Shown: positions 33,769 to 44,964 of the stretch, in pieces
Numbering within the stretch: the first letter of the stretch is position 1
How the letters are laid out: the number at the start of each line of letters is the position of its first letter
Source: Comamonadaceae bacterium OH2545_COT-014
Lineage (GTDB): Bacteria; Pseudomonadota; Gammaproteobacteria; Burkholderiales; Burkholderiaceae_C
Direction of reading: 5' to 3'
Assembly (NCBI GenBank): GCA_003859965.1
Contig: RQYR01000014.1
Coordinates: 29,038 to 93,037, forward strand
Length of the DNA: 64,000 bases
The notes under the pieces: model-generated
Told to the model about the DNA's origin: nothing
Seen by the model: the letters and a program-made list of their open reading frames with translations, nothing else
Databases searched by the model: none
Program-made: the position numbers and the translations under genes

Positions 33769-34797
33769 ATGAGCGCACGCATCTTCTCGTTCTGGCACGG
33801 CGGGCGTGCCCTGCTGCCCGGCCTGACCGTGGCCGTGGTGGTGGCGCTGGCCGCCACTTTCGTGGCCGAGCATTACGGCGGCCCCAAGTTTTTGTATGCG
33901 CTGTTGATCGGCATTTCGCTGCATTTCCTCTCCGAGCATGGCCGCTGCCAGGCGGGCATCGAGTTCGCGGCCAAGAAGCTGGTGCGCTTTGGCGTGGCGC
34001 TGCTGGGCGCGCGCATTGCCCTGGCCGACGTGAGCGCGCTGGGCGGCTGGGGCGTGGCGGCGCTGGCGGGCGCAGTGGTGCTGACCATCGGCTTTGGCCT
34101 GCTCATGGCGCGCCTGCTGGCGCAGCCCACGGTGTTCGGCCTGATCTCCGGCGGGGCCACGGGCATTTGCGGCATTTCGGCGGCCATGGCCATCTCGGCC
34201 ACGCTGCCGCAGACCGAGGACAACGAGCGCTATACGCTGATGACGGCCATTGGCGTGGCGGCGCTGTCCACCGTGGTGATGGTGCTGTACCCGCTGCTGG
34301 TGCAATGGGCGGGCTGGCCGGTGCCGCTGGCGGGGCTGTTTCTGGGCGGCTCCATCCACGACGTGGCGCAGGTGGTGGGCGCGGGCAACATCGTCTCGCC
34401 CGAGGTGGCGCAGGCGGCCACGCTGGCCAAGATGATGCGCGTGGCCATGCTGGTGCCTGTGGTGCTGGTGTTGGCGCTCATCTTCCGCGACGAAGTGGCG
34501 GCCTTCGCCCGCGCCGGGGGCAAGCAGGCCAGCCGCCCGCCGCTGCTGCCGCTGTTTTTGCTGGTGTTCGTGGCGCTGGTGGTGGTCAACAGCCTGGGCT
34601 GGATTCCCACGCCCGTGCAGGCGGCGGCGGGCGGTGCCTCGCAATGGGCGCTGGTGATTTCCATCGCAGCGCTGGGGGTGAAAACCTCGTTCCAGAAAAT
34701 CCTGGCGCTGGGCTGGCGGCCGGTGGCGCTGCTGGTGAGCGAGACGCTGTTCGTGGCGCTGTTCATGCTGGCGGTGGTGGCGCTGCTGGCGCGTTGA
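33769..34797 (+). CDS. YeiH-family (UPF0324) membrane protein, probable transporter
   Basis: 342 residues from ATG 33769 (MSARIFSFWHGGRALLPGL). Ten or so hydrophobic helices with the family landmarks: LYALLIGISLHFLSEHGRCQAGIEF, VRFGVALLGARIAL, SGGATGICGISAAMAISATLP, GLFLGGSIHDVAQVVGAGNIVS and WALVISIAALGVKTSFQKI. Some YeiH relatives move sulfite, taurine-derived sulfoacetate or sulfonates, but the substrate cannot be read here. It stands between the DUF808 gene and a convergent ABC exporter. A dispersed repeat lies just upstream of the start and may be in the leader. Confidence 0.9.
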   Translation: MSARIFSFWHGGRALLPGLTVAVVVALAATFVAEHYGGPKFLYALLIGISLHFLSEHGRCQAGIEFAAKKLVRFGVALLGARIALADVSALGGWGVAALAGAVVLTIGFGLLMARLLAQPTVFGLISGGATGICGISAAMAISATLPQTEDNERYTLMTAIGVAALSTVVMVLYPLLVQWAGWPVPLAGLFLGGSIHDVAQVVGAGNIVSPEVAQAATLAKMMRVAMLVPVVLVLALIFRDEVAAFARAGGKQASRPPLLPLFLLVFVALVVVNSLGWIPTPVQAAAGGASQWALVISIAALGVKTSFQKILALGWRPVALLVSETLFVALFMLAVVALLAR

Positions 34798-34955
34798 ATC
34801 CGGGCAACCGGCAAGGCGGTTGGCGATGTGGGCGCGGCCCCGCGCGGTGGAGCGCCCGTGGCATGGCCGGATGAAAAGGGGGCGGCGCCGCTGGCGCGGC
34901 AGACGCCAGGCAGCATGCCGCCCGCCGCCGGGGAGCGGCGGCGTGGCGGCGCGGT

Positions 34956-36845
34956 TCAGGCGCTGGCGCCGCCGCTGTCTTCGTCGCCCAGAAAGCCGCC
35001 GCTCTGGCGCGCCCACAGGCGGGCGTAGAGGCCGCCGCGCGCCAGCAGTTCGGCGTGCGTGCCCTGTTCGACGATGCGGCCGGCGTCCATGACCACCAGG
35101 CGGTCGAGCGCGGCGATGGTGGACAGGCGGTGGGCGATGGCGATGACGGTCTTGCCCTGCATCAGCGTGTGCAGGCTGTCCTGGATGGCGGCTTCCACCT
35201 CGGAGTCGAGCGCGCTGGTGGCTTCGTCGAGCAGCAGGATGGGGGCGTCCTTCAGCATCACGCGGGCAATGGCCACGCGCTGGCGCTGGCCGCCGGAGAG
35301 CTTGACGCCGCGTTCGCCCACGTGCGCGTCGTAGCCGCTGCGGCCGTGCAGGTCGCTGAGCTGGCCGATGAAGCCGTGCGCCTGGGCGCGTTCGGCGGCG
35401 GCGTGCATCTGCGCCTCGGTGGCGTCGGGGCGGCCGTAGAGGATGTTGTCGCGCATGCTGCGGTGCAGCAGCGAGGTGTCCTGCGTGACCATGCCGATGT
35501 GCTGGCGCAGGCTGTCTTGCGTGACGTGGGCGATGTCCTGCCCGTCCACCAGGATGCGGCCGCCCTGCACGTCGTGAAAGCGCAGCAGCAGGTTGACCAG
35601 CGTGGACTTGCCCGCGCCGGAACGGCCGACCAGGCCCACTTTCTCGCCGGGGCGGATGTGCAGGCTCAGCCCGTCAAAGAGGGGCGGCATGCCGTCGCGG
35701 TAGCCAAAGCGCACCTGCTCGAAGCGCACGTCGCCCTGGGTCACCACCAGCGGGCGGGCACCGGGCGCATCGACCACGCTGCGCGGGCGCGTGAGGGTGT
35801 TGATGCCGTCCTGAACGGTGCCCACGCTTTCGAACAGGCTGGTCACTTCCCACATCACCCAGTGGCTCATGCCCGACAGGCGCAGCGCCATGGCCATGGC
35901 GGCGGCCACCGCGCCCGCGCCCACCTGGCCATGCGCCCACAGCCACAGCGCGCCGCCGCCCGCGCCCAGGATGAGCAGGGTGATGAGCAGGTGGTTCACG
36001 GTGTCGAACAGGCTGACCAGCCGCATCTGCGCGTAGCCGGTGAGCTTGAACTCGTCCATGGCGGCGCGGGCGAAGGCGGCCTCGCGCCGGGCGTGCGAGA
36101 ACAGCTTGACGGTGGCGATGTTGGTGTAGGCGTCGGTGATGCGGCCCGTCATCACGCTGCGCGCGTCGGCCTGCGCGCGGCTGACGGCGCCCAGGCGCGG
36201 CACGAAGTACCAGCAGCACAGCGCGTAGGCCAGCGCCCACAGCGCGAAGGGCAGCAGCAGCCAGGGATGGAAGTCGGCCGCCAGCAGCAAGATGGTGACC
36301 AGGTACACGCTCATGCCCACCACCACGTCACTGGCGGTAAACAGCATGTCGCGCACGGCCAGCGCGGTCTGCATGATCTTGGTGGTGATGCGGCCGGCGA
36401 ACTCGTCGGCGTAGAAGGCCATGCTCTGGCCCAGCATCAGGCGGTGGAAGTTCCAGCGCAGGCGCAGCGGAAAGTTGATGGCGATGAGCTGGTGCTTGAC
36501 CACGGTGTGCAGCCCCACCAGCGCCACCGAGGCCAGCAGCACCGCCGCCAGCAGCCCCAGCGCCGCGCCGCGCTCGGCCCACAGCCGGGCCGGCGCCGTG
36601 CCGGCCAGCCAGTCCACCACGTGGCCCAGCACGGCGAACAGCATGGCGTCGTACACCGAGCGCAGCGCCCCCAGCGCGGCCAGCAGCGCGAAGGGGCCGC
36701 GCACGCCCTGCGTGCAGGCCCACACGAAGGCCATGAACCGGGCCGGGGGCGGGGCGGGCTCGGCCTCGGGGTAGGGCGGCAGGCGCTTTTCGAAATGGGA
36801 CAGCAAGCAAAAGCTCCAGAAAAACGGGCGGGGCGCACGGCCCAT
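34956..36845 (-). CDS. ABC exporter, permease-ATPase fusion
   Basis: 629 residues. The first 345 form a six-helix type IV ABC exporter membrane domain (FALLAALGALRSVYDAMLFAVLG, LAAVLLASVALVGLHTVVKH, VYLVTILLLAADFHPWLLLPFAL); the last 250 are the ATPase with Walker A GRSGAGKST, Q-loop, signature LSGGQRQRVAIARV, Walker B ILLLDEATSALD and an H-loop (AIAHRLSTI). It is the lipid/drug exporter type (MsbA-like); substrate unknown. The protein is complete. It is convergent with the YeiH gene and follows parC by about 320 bases on the same strand. Confidence 0.93.
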   Translation of the reverse strand: MGRAPRPFFWSFCLLSHFEKRLPPYPEAEPAPPPARFMAFVWACTQGVRGPFALLAALGALRSVYDAMLFAVLGHVVDWLAGTAPARLWAERGAALGLLAAVLLASVALVGLHTVVKHQLIAINFPLRLRWNFHRLMLGQSMAFYADEFAGRITTKIMQTALAVRDMLFTASDVVVGMSVYLVTILLLAADFHPWLLLPFALWALAYALCCWYFVPRLGAVSRAQADARSVMTGRITDAYTNIATVKLFSHARREAAFARAAMDEFKLTGYAQMRLVSLFDTVNHLLITLLILGAGGGALWLWAHGQVGAGAVAAAMAMALRLSGMSHWVMWEVTSLFESVGTVQDGINTLTRPRSVVDAPGARPLVVTQGDVRFEQVRFGYRDGMPPLFDGLSLHIRPGEKVGLVGRSGAGKSTLVNLLLRFHDVQGGRILVDGQDIAHVTQDSLRQHIGMVTQDTSLLHRSMRDNILYGRPDATEAQMHAAAERAQAHGFIGQLSDLHGRSGYDAHVGERGVKLSGGQRQRVAIARVMLKDAPILLLDEATSALDSEVEAAIQDSLHTLMQGKTVIAIAHRLSTIAALDRLVVMDAGRIVEQGTHAELLARGGLYARLWARQSGGFLGDEDSGGASA

Positions 36846-37167
36846 CGCGGCATGGCCACTGCTCGCTTGCGGCGTTGGCGGGGCGGCTCGCTAAAGGCCG
36901 GCGCGTGAAAAACCGGGCAGAAGAAAACCGGGCGGAGGGCCGCGCGGCCCCCAGGAAAGGCCCGCCTCGCCAGCGGCACGCGGAGGCAGGGGCAGAACAA
37001 GGCGGGCAACTCTATCACTGGCGCCGGAGGCGCCAGGCGCCGCTGGCCGGCAGGGGGCCGGGTGGCGTGGGGCGTGTGTGCCGTCCGCCAGTCCGCAAGC
37101 TGCCGCTCACCAGGCAAGGCCTGGGGGTGTCAGGCGTTCGTTGCTTGGGCCACCAGCGCCCCCGGGC
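36846..37167. other. Intergenic region between ABC exporter and parC
   Basis: About 320 bases with no gene. It contains a perfect 8-bp hairpin at 37018-37036 (ctggcgcc / ggcgccag, loop gga) that could end the parC message, though no T-run follows. The promoter of the exporter should lie here; none is evident. Confidence 0.5.
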
Positions 37168-39574
<2,407 letters not shown>

Positions 39575-39582
<8 letters not shown>

Positions 39583-40339
39583 GCGGGAGAACGGGGGAGG
39601 AAAAAGCGGGCGGCAGCGTCACGCGCAGCCGCGTGGGCGGGGCCGGGCGCGCCGCCGCGTTGAACAAGGGGCGGGCGGCGCTGGCCGGGTGCGGGCGAAA
39701 GCCGCCGTACAGCTGCATCACGGTTTGCACGTAGCCCTGTGTTTCGGGGTAGCCGGGCACCTGGTTGCCGGCGCGGCGCACCGCGCCTTCACCGGCGTTG
39801 TAGGCGGCCACGGCCAGCGCCAGCCGGCCCTGGAAGCGCTGCATCAGGTACTTGAGGTGGCGCGCGCCGGCGTCGATGTTGGCGCGCGGGTCGGCCAGGC
39901 GTTCGGGCGCCACGCCGTACTGGCGGGCGGTGGCGGGCATGAGCTGCATCAGCCCGACCGCGCCGCGCCGCGAGACGGCGGCGGGGTTGAAGCTGGATTC
40001 GGCCGCCGCCACGGCCTTGAGCAGCCGGTAGTCCAGCGCGTGCTCGCGCGCGGCGGCGTGCAGGTGCTCTTGCACCGCGTGGTAGCGGGACGATTGCTCC
40101 AGCGCGGCAAAGCCGGGCGGCAGTGGCAGCCGCTGGTTGACTTCTTTCAGGCGCGCGGTGGCGTCCTTGAAGCGGGCCAGGCGTTCCAGACTGGCGCCCG
40201 GAAAGCGCATCTGCCCGCGCGCGCCCAGCGGCTCGGCCGCGAAATGGATGGCGCCTTGGCTGTCCAGGTGTGCCCACAGGTCGGCCCGCACGGGTAGCGC
40301 CGAGATCATCAAAAAAGATAGCATGAAAACCTTGCCCAT
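39575..40339 (-). CDS. Lytic transglycosylase (SLT domain), exported
   Basis: About 254 residues from ATG 40339 ([20 protein letters not shown]) with a signal peptide; ATG 40324 gives a shorter one. The SLT domain cleaves peptidoglycan glycan strands without water: [32 protein letters not shown] holds the catalytic Glu, and [17 protein letters not shown] is the family's AYNAG motif. N-terminal residues 30-100 form a helical region of unknown type. The gene sits between parE and parC in one operon, and its stop overlaps parC. The start and signal peptide lie inside a dispersed repeat on this strand. Confidence 0.9.
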
Positions 40340-40360
40340 CAAGCCGGAAAGGCTTTTTTG
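40307..40360 (-). repeat. Dispersed short repeat, copy h, over the transglycosylase start
   Basis: Read on the minus strand: A-run, gcctttccggct, 18-nt centre, tgctatcttttttgatg. The arms cctt and aagg pair. The gene's start codon and early signal peptide are encoded by the right end. Confidence 0.7.
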
Positions 40361-40437
40361 GCAAAGAGTAAGGCGCGGGCAGCGGGCGGGCGACATGCGG
40401 CGTGGTTGGAAAAGCGCGGGGCCGGGCGGGGGCAGGC

Positions 40438-42417
40438 TCAGATGTCCACCTCCACCGCATCGCCGTGCAGCTCCATCAGCTCGCGGCGGGCGGCGGCTTC
40501 GCCTTTGCCCATCAGGCGCGTCATGTGCGCGGCGGTTTGGGCAAAGTCCAGGTGGCCCAGTTGCACGGGCAGCAGGCGGCGGGTGTCGGGGTTGAGGGTG
40601 GTTTCCCACAGCTGGGCGGCGCTCATTTCGCCCAGCCCCTTGAAGCGGCTGATGGTCCATTTGCCTTCAGGCACGCCGTCTTTACGCAGTTTGTCGAGCA
40701 TGGCGGCAAGCTCGCCTTCGTCCAGCGCGTAAAGCTTGGCGGCAGGCTTTTTGCCGCGCGCGGGCGCATCCACGCGAAACAGCGGCGGGCGTGCCACGTA
40801 CACATGCCCAGCTTCGATGAGCTTGGGAAAGTGGCGGAAGAACAGCGTGAGCAGCAGCACCTGAATGTGCGAGCCGTCCACGTCGGCATCACTCAGGATG
40901 CAGACCTTGCCGTAGCGCAGGCCCGATAGATCGGGCGCGTCATCCGGCCCGTGCGGATCGACGCCAATGGCCACGGCAATGTCGTGAATCTCGGTGTTTT
41001 TGAAGAGCAGGCCGGGCTCCACTTCCCAGGTGTTAAGCACTTTGCCGCGTAGCGGCAGGATGGCCTGTGTTTCCTTGTCGCGGCCCATTTTGGCGCTGCC
41101 GCCGGCGCTGTCGCCCTCGACCAGAAAGACTTCGTTCAGGCTCAGGTCGCGGCTTTCGCAATCGGTGAGCTTGCCGGGCAGCACGGCCACGCCGCTGCCT
41201 TTGCGTTTTTCCACCTTCTGGCCTGCGCGCTGGCGCGTTTGCGCGGCTTTGATGGCCAGCTCGGCCAGCTTCTTGCCGTAATCCACATTGGCGTTGAGCC
41301 AAAGTTCCAGCGCGGGGCGCACGTAGTTGCTGACCAGGCGCAGCGCGTCGCGGCTGTTGAGGCGCTCTTTGATCTGGCCCTGGAATTGCGGATCCAGCAC
41401 CTTGGCCGAGAGCACATAGCTGGCGCGGGCGAACACGTCTTCGGGCATCAACTTCACGCCCTTGGGCAGCAGGGCGTGCAGCTCAATAAAGCTTTTGACG
41501 GCTTGAAACAGGCCATCGCGCAGGCCGCTGTCGTGCGTGCCGCCCGCGCTGGTGGGGATGAGGTTGACGTAGCTTTCGCGCACGGGCGCGCCTTCTTCGG
41601 TAAAGGCCACAGCCCACTGCGCGCCTTCGCCTTCGGCAAAGCTGCCGTCGTCTTTGCTCGCGTAGCCTTCGCCCTCAAATAGCGGGATGACGGCGTCAAA
41701 CGGCAGGGTCTGCTCCAAGTAGTCGCGCAGGCCGCCCTTGTATTGCCAGCTTTGCTGCTCTTTTTTCTTTTCGTCCACCAGCGTTACGGTCACGCCGGGC
41801 ATCAGCACGGCCTTGCTGCGCAGCAGGTGCACCAGTTCATTGAGCGGCAGCGTGGCGGCCTCGAAATACTTGGCATCGGGCCACACGCGCACGGTGGTGC
41901 CTTGTTTGCGGTCGCCCGCAGCGCTGCCGCCACTGGCGCGGACGGCCAGCGGTTCAATTACGTCGCCGCCCGCAAACGTCAGCTTGGCCACCTGCCCATC
42001 GCGCCAGATGGTGGCCTCCAGCCGCTTGGCCAGGGCGTTGGTCACGCTCACGCCCACGCCGTGCAGGCCGCCGCTGAAGCTGTAGGCGCCGCCCTTGCCC
42101 TTGTCGAACTTGCCACCCGCGTGCAGGCGGGTGAACACCAGCTCCACCACGGGGGCCTTTTCTTCGGGGTGCAGGCCGAAGGGGATGCCGCGGCCATCGT
42201 CTTCTACGCTTATCGAGCCGTCGGTGTGCAGCGTGACCTTGATCTTTTTGCAAAAACCGGCCAGCGCCTCGTCGGCCGCGTTGTCGATCACTTCCTGAAT
42301 GATGTGCAGCGGGTTGTCGGTGCGGGTGTACATGCCCGGGCGCTGCTTGACCGGCTCCAGCCCTTTGAGGACGCGGATCGAGCCTTCGGAATAACCGGGG
42401 GAAGGGGTGCTTGCCAT
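40438..42417 (-). CDS. parE: DNA topoisomerase IV subunit B
   Basis: 659 residues from ATG 42417 (MASTPSPGYSEGSIRVLKGLEPVKQRPGMY), the ATPase subunit of topoisomerase IV. GHKL motifs: IDNAADEAL, DDGRGIPFG, GGLHGVGVSVTNAL. The transducer domain follows, then the TOPRIM region EGDSAGGSAKMGRD and ILSDADVDGSHI, ending FMGKGEAAARRELME. The chain is complete. Longer starts up to 42510 add non-conserved residues. It leads the operon parE - lytic transglycosylase - parC, with 98 bases to the next gene, and is divergent from the MFS transporter with 160 bases between starts. Confidence 0.96.
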   Translation of the reverse strand: MASTPSPGYSEGSIRVLKGLEPVKQRPGMYTRTDNPLHIIQEVIDNAADEALAGFCKKIKVTLHTDGSISVEDDGRGIPFGLHPEEKAPVVELVFTRLHAGGKFDKGKGGAYSFSGGLHGVGVSVTNALAKRLEATIWRDGQVAKLTFAGGDVIEPLAVRASGGSAAGDRKQGTTVRVWPDAKYFEAATLPLNELVHLLRSKAVLMPGVTVTLVDEKKKEQQSWQYKGGLRDYLEQTLPFDAVIPLFEGEGYASKDDGSFAEGEGAQWAVAFTEEGAPVRESYVNLIPTSAGGTHDSGLRDGLFQAVKSFIELHALLPKGVKLMPEDVFARASYVLSAKVLDPQFQGQIKERLNSRDALRLVSNYVRPALELWLNANVDYGKKLAELAIKAAQTRQRAGQKVEKRKGSGVAVLPGKLTDCESRDLSLNEVFLVEGDSAGGSAKMGRDKETQAILPLRGKVLNTWEVEPGLLFKNTEIHDIAVAIGVDPHGPDDAPDLSGLRYGKVCILSDADVDGSHIQVLLLTLFFRHFPKLIEAGHVYVARPPLFRVDAPARGKKPAAKLYALDEGELAAMLDKLRKDGVPEGKWTISRFKGLGEMSAAQLWETTLNPDTRRLLPVQLGHLDFAQTAAHMTRLMGKGEAAARRELMELHGDAVEVDI

Positions 42418-42577
42418 CGTGTGTGCGCGGTGCTTCTCAAATGCAGTCGGGCGCATTCTAAACTGTATGGAATTACAGCTTTTTCGGGGCTTTTCCTGTG
42501 TTGTGTGCAAGGCGGCGTGTGTGCCTCACGTGCCTCACGCAGCGGGCAGGTGTCAAACCCCGTTACAGTTGCGGCCC

Positions 42578-43822
42578 ATGTCAAACGATGCCGCTACCCG
42601 TGCCCCGCTTCCCATGATGCAAGTGCTGCTGTGCAGCGCGGGCATTGTTGTTTTTTCGATGGGAGTCCGCCACGGTTTCGGGCTGTGGCTGCTGCCAATC
42701 ACGCAGGCGCAGGGCTGGACGCGCGAGACCTTTGCCTTCGCGCTGGCGGTGCAGAACCTGGCCTGGGGCGTGGCGGGCGTGTTCGCGGGCATGGCGGCCG
42801 ACCGTTTTGGCGCGTTCCGCGTGATCGCGGCGGGCGCGCTGTGCTACGCGGGCGGGCTGCTGGGCATGGCCTGGGCGGGCACGCCCCTGGTTTTTGCCGC
42901 CACGGCGGGCGCGTTGCTGGGCGTGGCGCTGGCGGGCACCACCTATGCGGTGGTGTATGGCGTGATCGGGCGCAACGTGCCGGCCAGCCGCCGCTCGCGC
43001 GCCATGGGCGTGGCGGCGGCGGCGGGTTCCTTTGGCCAGTTTCTGCTGGTGCCCATCGAAGGCTGGCTGATTACCGGCTTTGGCTGGCAGCAGGCGCTGG
43101 TGCTGCTGGCGCTGGCCGTGCTCATCATGGTGCCGCTGGGCTGGGGCTTGCGCGAGCCGCAGCTGGCCGCCGGCCATGCCGTGCGCGAGCAGACCGTGGC
43201 CCAGGCGCTGGGCGAGGCGCTGCGCTACCCCAGCTTTTTGCTGCTGGTGGCGGGCTACTTTGTCTGCGGCTTCCAGGTGGTGTTCATCGGCGTGCACCTG
43301 CCCAGCTACCTGAAGGACCACGGCATGGCGCCGCAGGTGGCCAGCCTGTCGCTGGCGCTGGTGGGTCTGTTCAACGTGCTGGGCACTTACAGCGTGGGCG
43401 TGCTGGGCGAGAAGATGCCGCGCCCGCGCATCCTGTCAGCCATTTACGCGCTGCGCGCCGTGGTCATCACGCTGTTTCTGCTGGCGCCGCTGACGTCGTG
43501 GAGCGTGTATCTCTTTTCCGCCGCCATCGGGCTGCTGTGGCTGTCCACCGTGCCGCCCACCAATGCCACGGTGGCGCAGATTTTCGGCGTGGCGCACCTG
43601 TCCATGCTGAGCGGCTTCGCCTTTCTCAGCCACCAGATTGGCAGCTTTCTGGGCGTGTGGCTGGGCGGCTACCTGTATGACCGCGGCGGCAACTATGACC
43701 TGGCCTGGCAGGTCACCATTGGCCTGGGCGTGCTGGCCGCGCTGGTCAACCTGCCGGTGCGTGATGCGCCCATCCAGCGGGCCGCCGCCACGGCCCGCCC
43801 GCAGCCGGTGGCCGCGCCATGA
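42578..43822 (+). CDS. MFS transporter, oxalate/formate or monocarboxylate-type
   Basis: 414 residues from ATG 42578 (MSNDAATRAPLPMMQVLLC). Twelve hydrophobic helices in two halves; the A motif between helices 2 and 3 reads GVAGVFAGMAADRFGAFRVIAAG. The pattern GVRHGFGLWLLPITQAQGWTRETFAFALAVQNLAWG matches a widespread MFS subgroup close to monocarboxylate carriers. Substrate is not assigned. Its stop overlaps by four bases (ATGA) the start of a 42-residue membrane protein. It is divergent from parE. Confidence 0.9.
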   Translation: MSNDAATRAPLPMMQVLLCSAGIVVFSMGVRHGFGLWLLPITQAQGWTRETFAFALAVQNLAWGVAGVFAGMAADRFGAFRVIAAGALCYAGGLLGMAWAGTPLVFAATAGALLGVALAGTTYAVVYGVIGRNVPASRRSRAMGVAAAAGSFGQFLLVPIEGWLITGFGWQQALVLLALAVLIMVPLGWGLREPQLAAGHAVREQTVAQALGEALRYPSFLLLVAGYFVCGFQVVFIGVHLPSYLKDHGMAPQVASLSLALVGLFNVLGTYSVGVLGEKMPRPRILSAIYALRAVVITLFLLAPLTSWSVYLFSAAIGLLWLSTVPPTNATVAQIFGVAHLSMLSGFAFLSHQIGSFLGVWLGGYLYDRGGNYDLAWQVTIGLGVLAALVNLPVRDAPIQRAAATARPQPVAAP

Positions 43823-43947
43823 AAACGCGCTGGCCGCGCCTGCTGCTGGCCGCCGCCGCGCTGCTGGCGCTGGCTGGCGTGGTCTGGCTCTACCTGCAGC
43901 CGGGCCTGATGGTCATGCTGGCCGACATGGTGTGGGGCTGCTTCTGA
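43819..43947 (+). CDS. Small single-helix membrane protein coupled to MFS gene
   Basis: 42 residues, MKTRWPRLLLAAAALLALAG then VVWLYLQPGLMVMLADMVWGCF. The ATG overlaps the MFS stop (ATGA), a strong sign that it is translated. A short basic N-terminus and one hydrophobic helix suggest an inner-membrane microprotein; the aromatic/Cys C-terminus (WGCF) is distinctive. I recall similar short proteins behind the same transporter in relatives, but cannot confirm that here. It may be a small partner of the transporter. Confidence 0.65.
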   Translation: MKTRWPRLLLAAAALLALAGVVWLYLQPGLMVMLADMVWGCF

Positions 43948-44003
43948 ATGGCTGCTTTATATAGAGATGGCGCCCCACACGCCCGCGCCTTGCCGGTATG
44001 GGG

Positions 44004-44060
44004 TAAAAAATGCATTCAAGGCACGCCCCTTCTGCTTTGGTAGCTATGTTTTAAATAGCA
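44004..44060 (+). repeat. Dispersed short repeat, copy i
   Basis: A-run, atgcattcaagg, 20-nt centre, agctatgttttaaatag. The arms caaggc and gctttg pair with one G-T wobble. It lies 28 bases before the methyltransferase start. Confidence 0.75.
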
Positions 44061-44087
44061 ATCAGCACCGCCCAAGAAAAACGCTCC

Positions 44088-44687
44088 ATGCACGCCACTT
44101 GCCCCCCGTCCGCGCCGGCGCCTTCGCCGTGGATCGAACGCTTCGCGCCGCTGATTGCCCCCGGCGCGCCCGTGCTTGACGTGGCCTGCGGCCATGGCCG
44201 CCACCTGCGCTGGCTGGCCCGGCGCGGCCACCCGGTCACGGGCGTGGACCGCGACCCGGCGGCCGTGGCCGCCGTGGCTGAGGCGGCTGCCGCGTGCGAC
44301 GGCGGCAAGCGGGTGGAGGCCGTGCAGGCCGACATTGAAAACGGCCCCTGGCCGCTGCCGGGCCGGCGCTTTGGCGCCGTGGTCGTCACCAACTACCTGT
44401 GGCGGCCGCTGCTGCCCGTGCTGTTCGACAGCGTGGCCGACGGCGGCGTGCTGCTCTACGAAACCTTTGCCCAAGGGCATGAAACCATTGGCCGTCCCGC
44501 CAACCCGGACTTTCTGCTGCGCCCCGGCGAACTGCTGGCCGCCGCTGCGGCCGCTGGCCCTGGCTGGCGCGTGGTGGCTTATGAAGACGGCTTCACGCGC
44601 CAGCCCGAACGCTTCGTGCAGCGTCTGGCCGCCGTGCGCGAAGGTCTGGCTGCCACAGCCGTGCCCGCACGCTACGGGCTGGACTGA
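44088..44687 (+). CDS. Class I SAM-dependent methyltransferase
   Basis: 199 residues. Rossmann-type SAM site: PVLDVACGHGRHLRWLARRGHPVTGVDRDPAAV, with the acidic residue of motif II at the end, then VQADIENGPWPLPGRRFGAVVVTNYLWRPLLPVLF. The TehB/UbiE-like core is complete; the acceptor is unknown. Start is ATG 44088. It is followed by about 225 bases that hold a palindromic site and then the lipase-like gene. Confidence 0.88.
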   Translation: MHATCPPSAPAPSPWIERFAPLIAPGAPVLDVACGHGRHLRWLARRGHPVTGVDRDPAAVAAVAEAAAACDGGKRVEAVQADIENGPWPLPGRRFGAVVVTNYLWRPLLPVLFDSVADGGVLLYETFAQGHETIGRPANPDFLLRPGELLAAAAAAGPGWRVVAYEDGFTRQPERFVQRLAAVREGLAATAVPARYGLD

Positions 44688-44792
44688 GCGCGGCCTGCCG
44701 CATCCCCCGGCCCGTGCGCCGGTGTGGCGCCGCCTCGCTTTGCTTCTGCTTGTCTGGCCTGCTGATGGCGTGCAGGTGAGGCGCATGTCTTG

Positions 44793-44814
44793 CCATTGGT
44801 AACGTTACCAATGG
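44793..44814. promoter_or_regulatory. Perfect 22-bp palindrome, putative LacI/TetR-type operator
   Basis: Half-site ccattggtaac followed immediately by its exact reverse complement. The central ggtaacgttacc has the symmetric CG-type centre of LacI/GntR-like operators. It lies 150 bases upstream of the lipase-type gene and 105 bases after the methyltransferase stop. No regulator gene is adjacent in the window. Confidence 0.6.
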
Positions 44815-44964
44815 GAACGGCACGTATGGCGTTGTGACAAGGCGCTGGCTACAGTGAAACCGTGCTTTTTCCGGCTCATTGAGTCCATTGCATGAGGGTC
44901 GCCAGCATTTGGGGTGGCCCAGGTATCCGGATACGCCCCAATCAACAGCACGGACAGCGACGCC

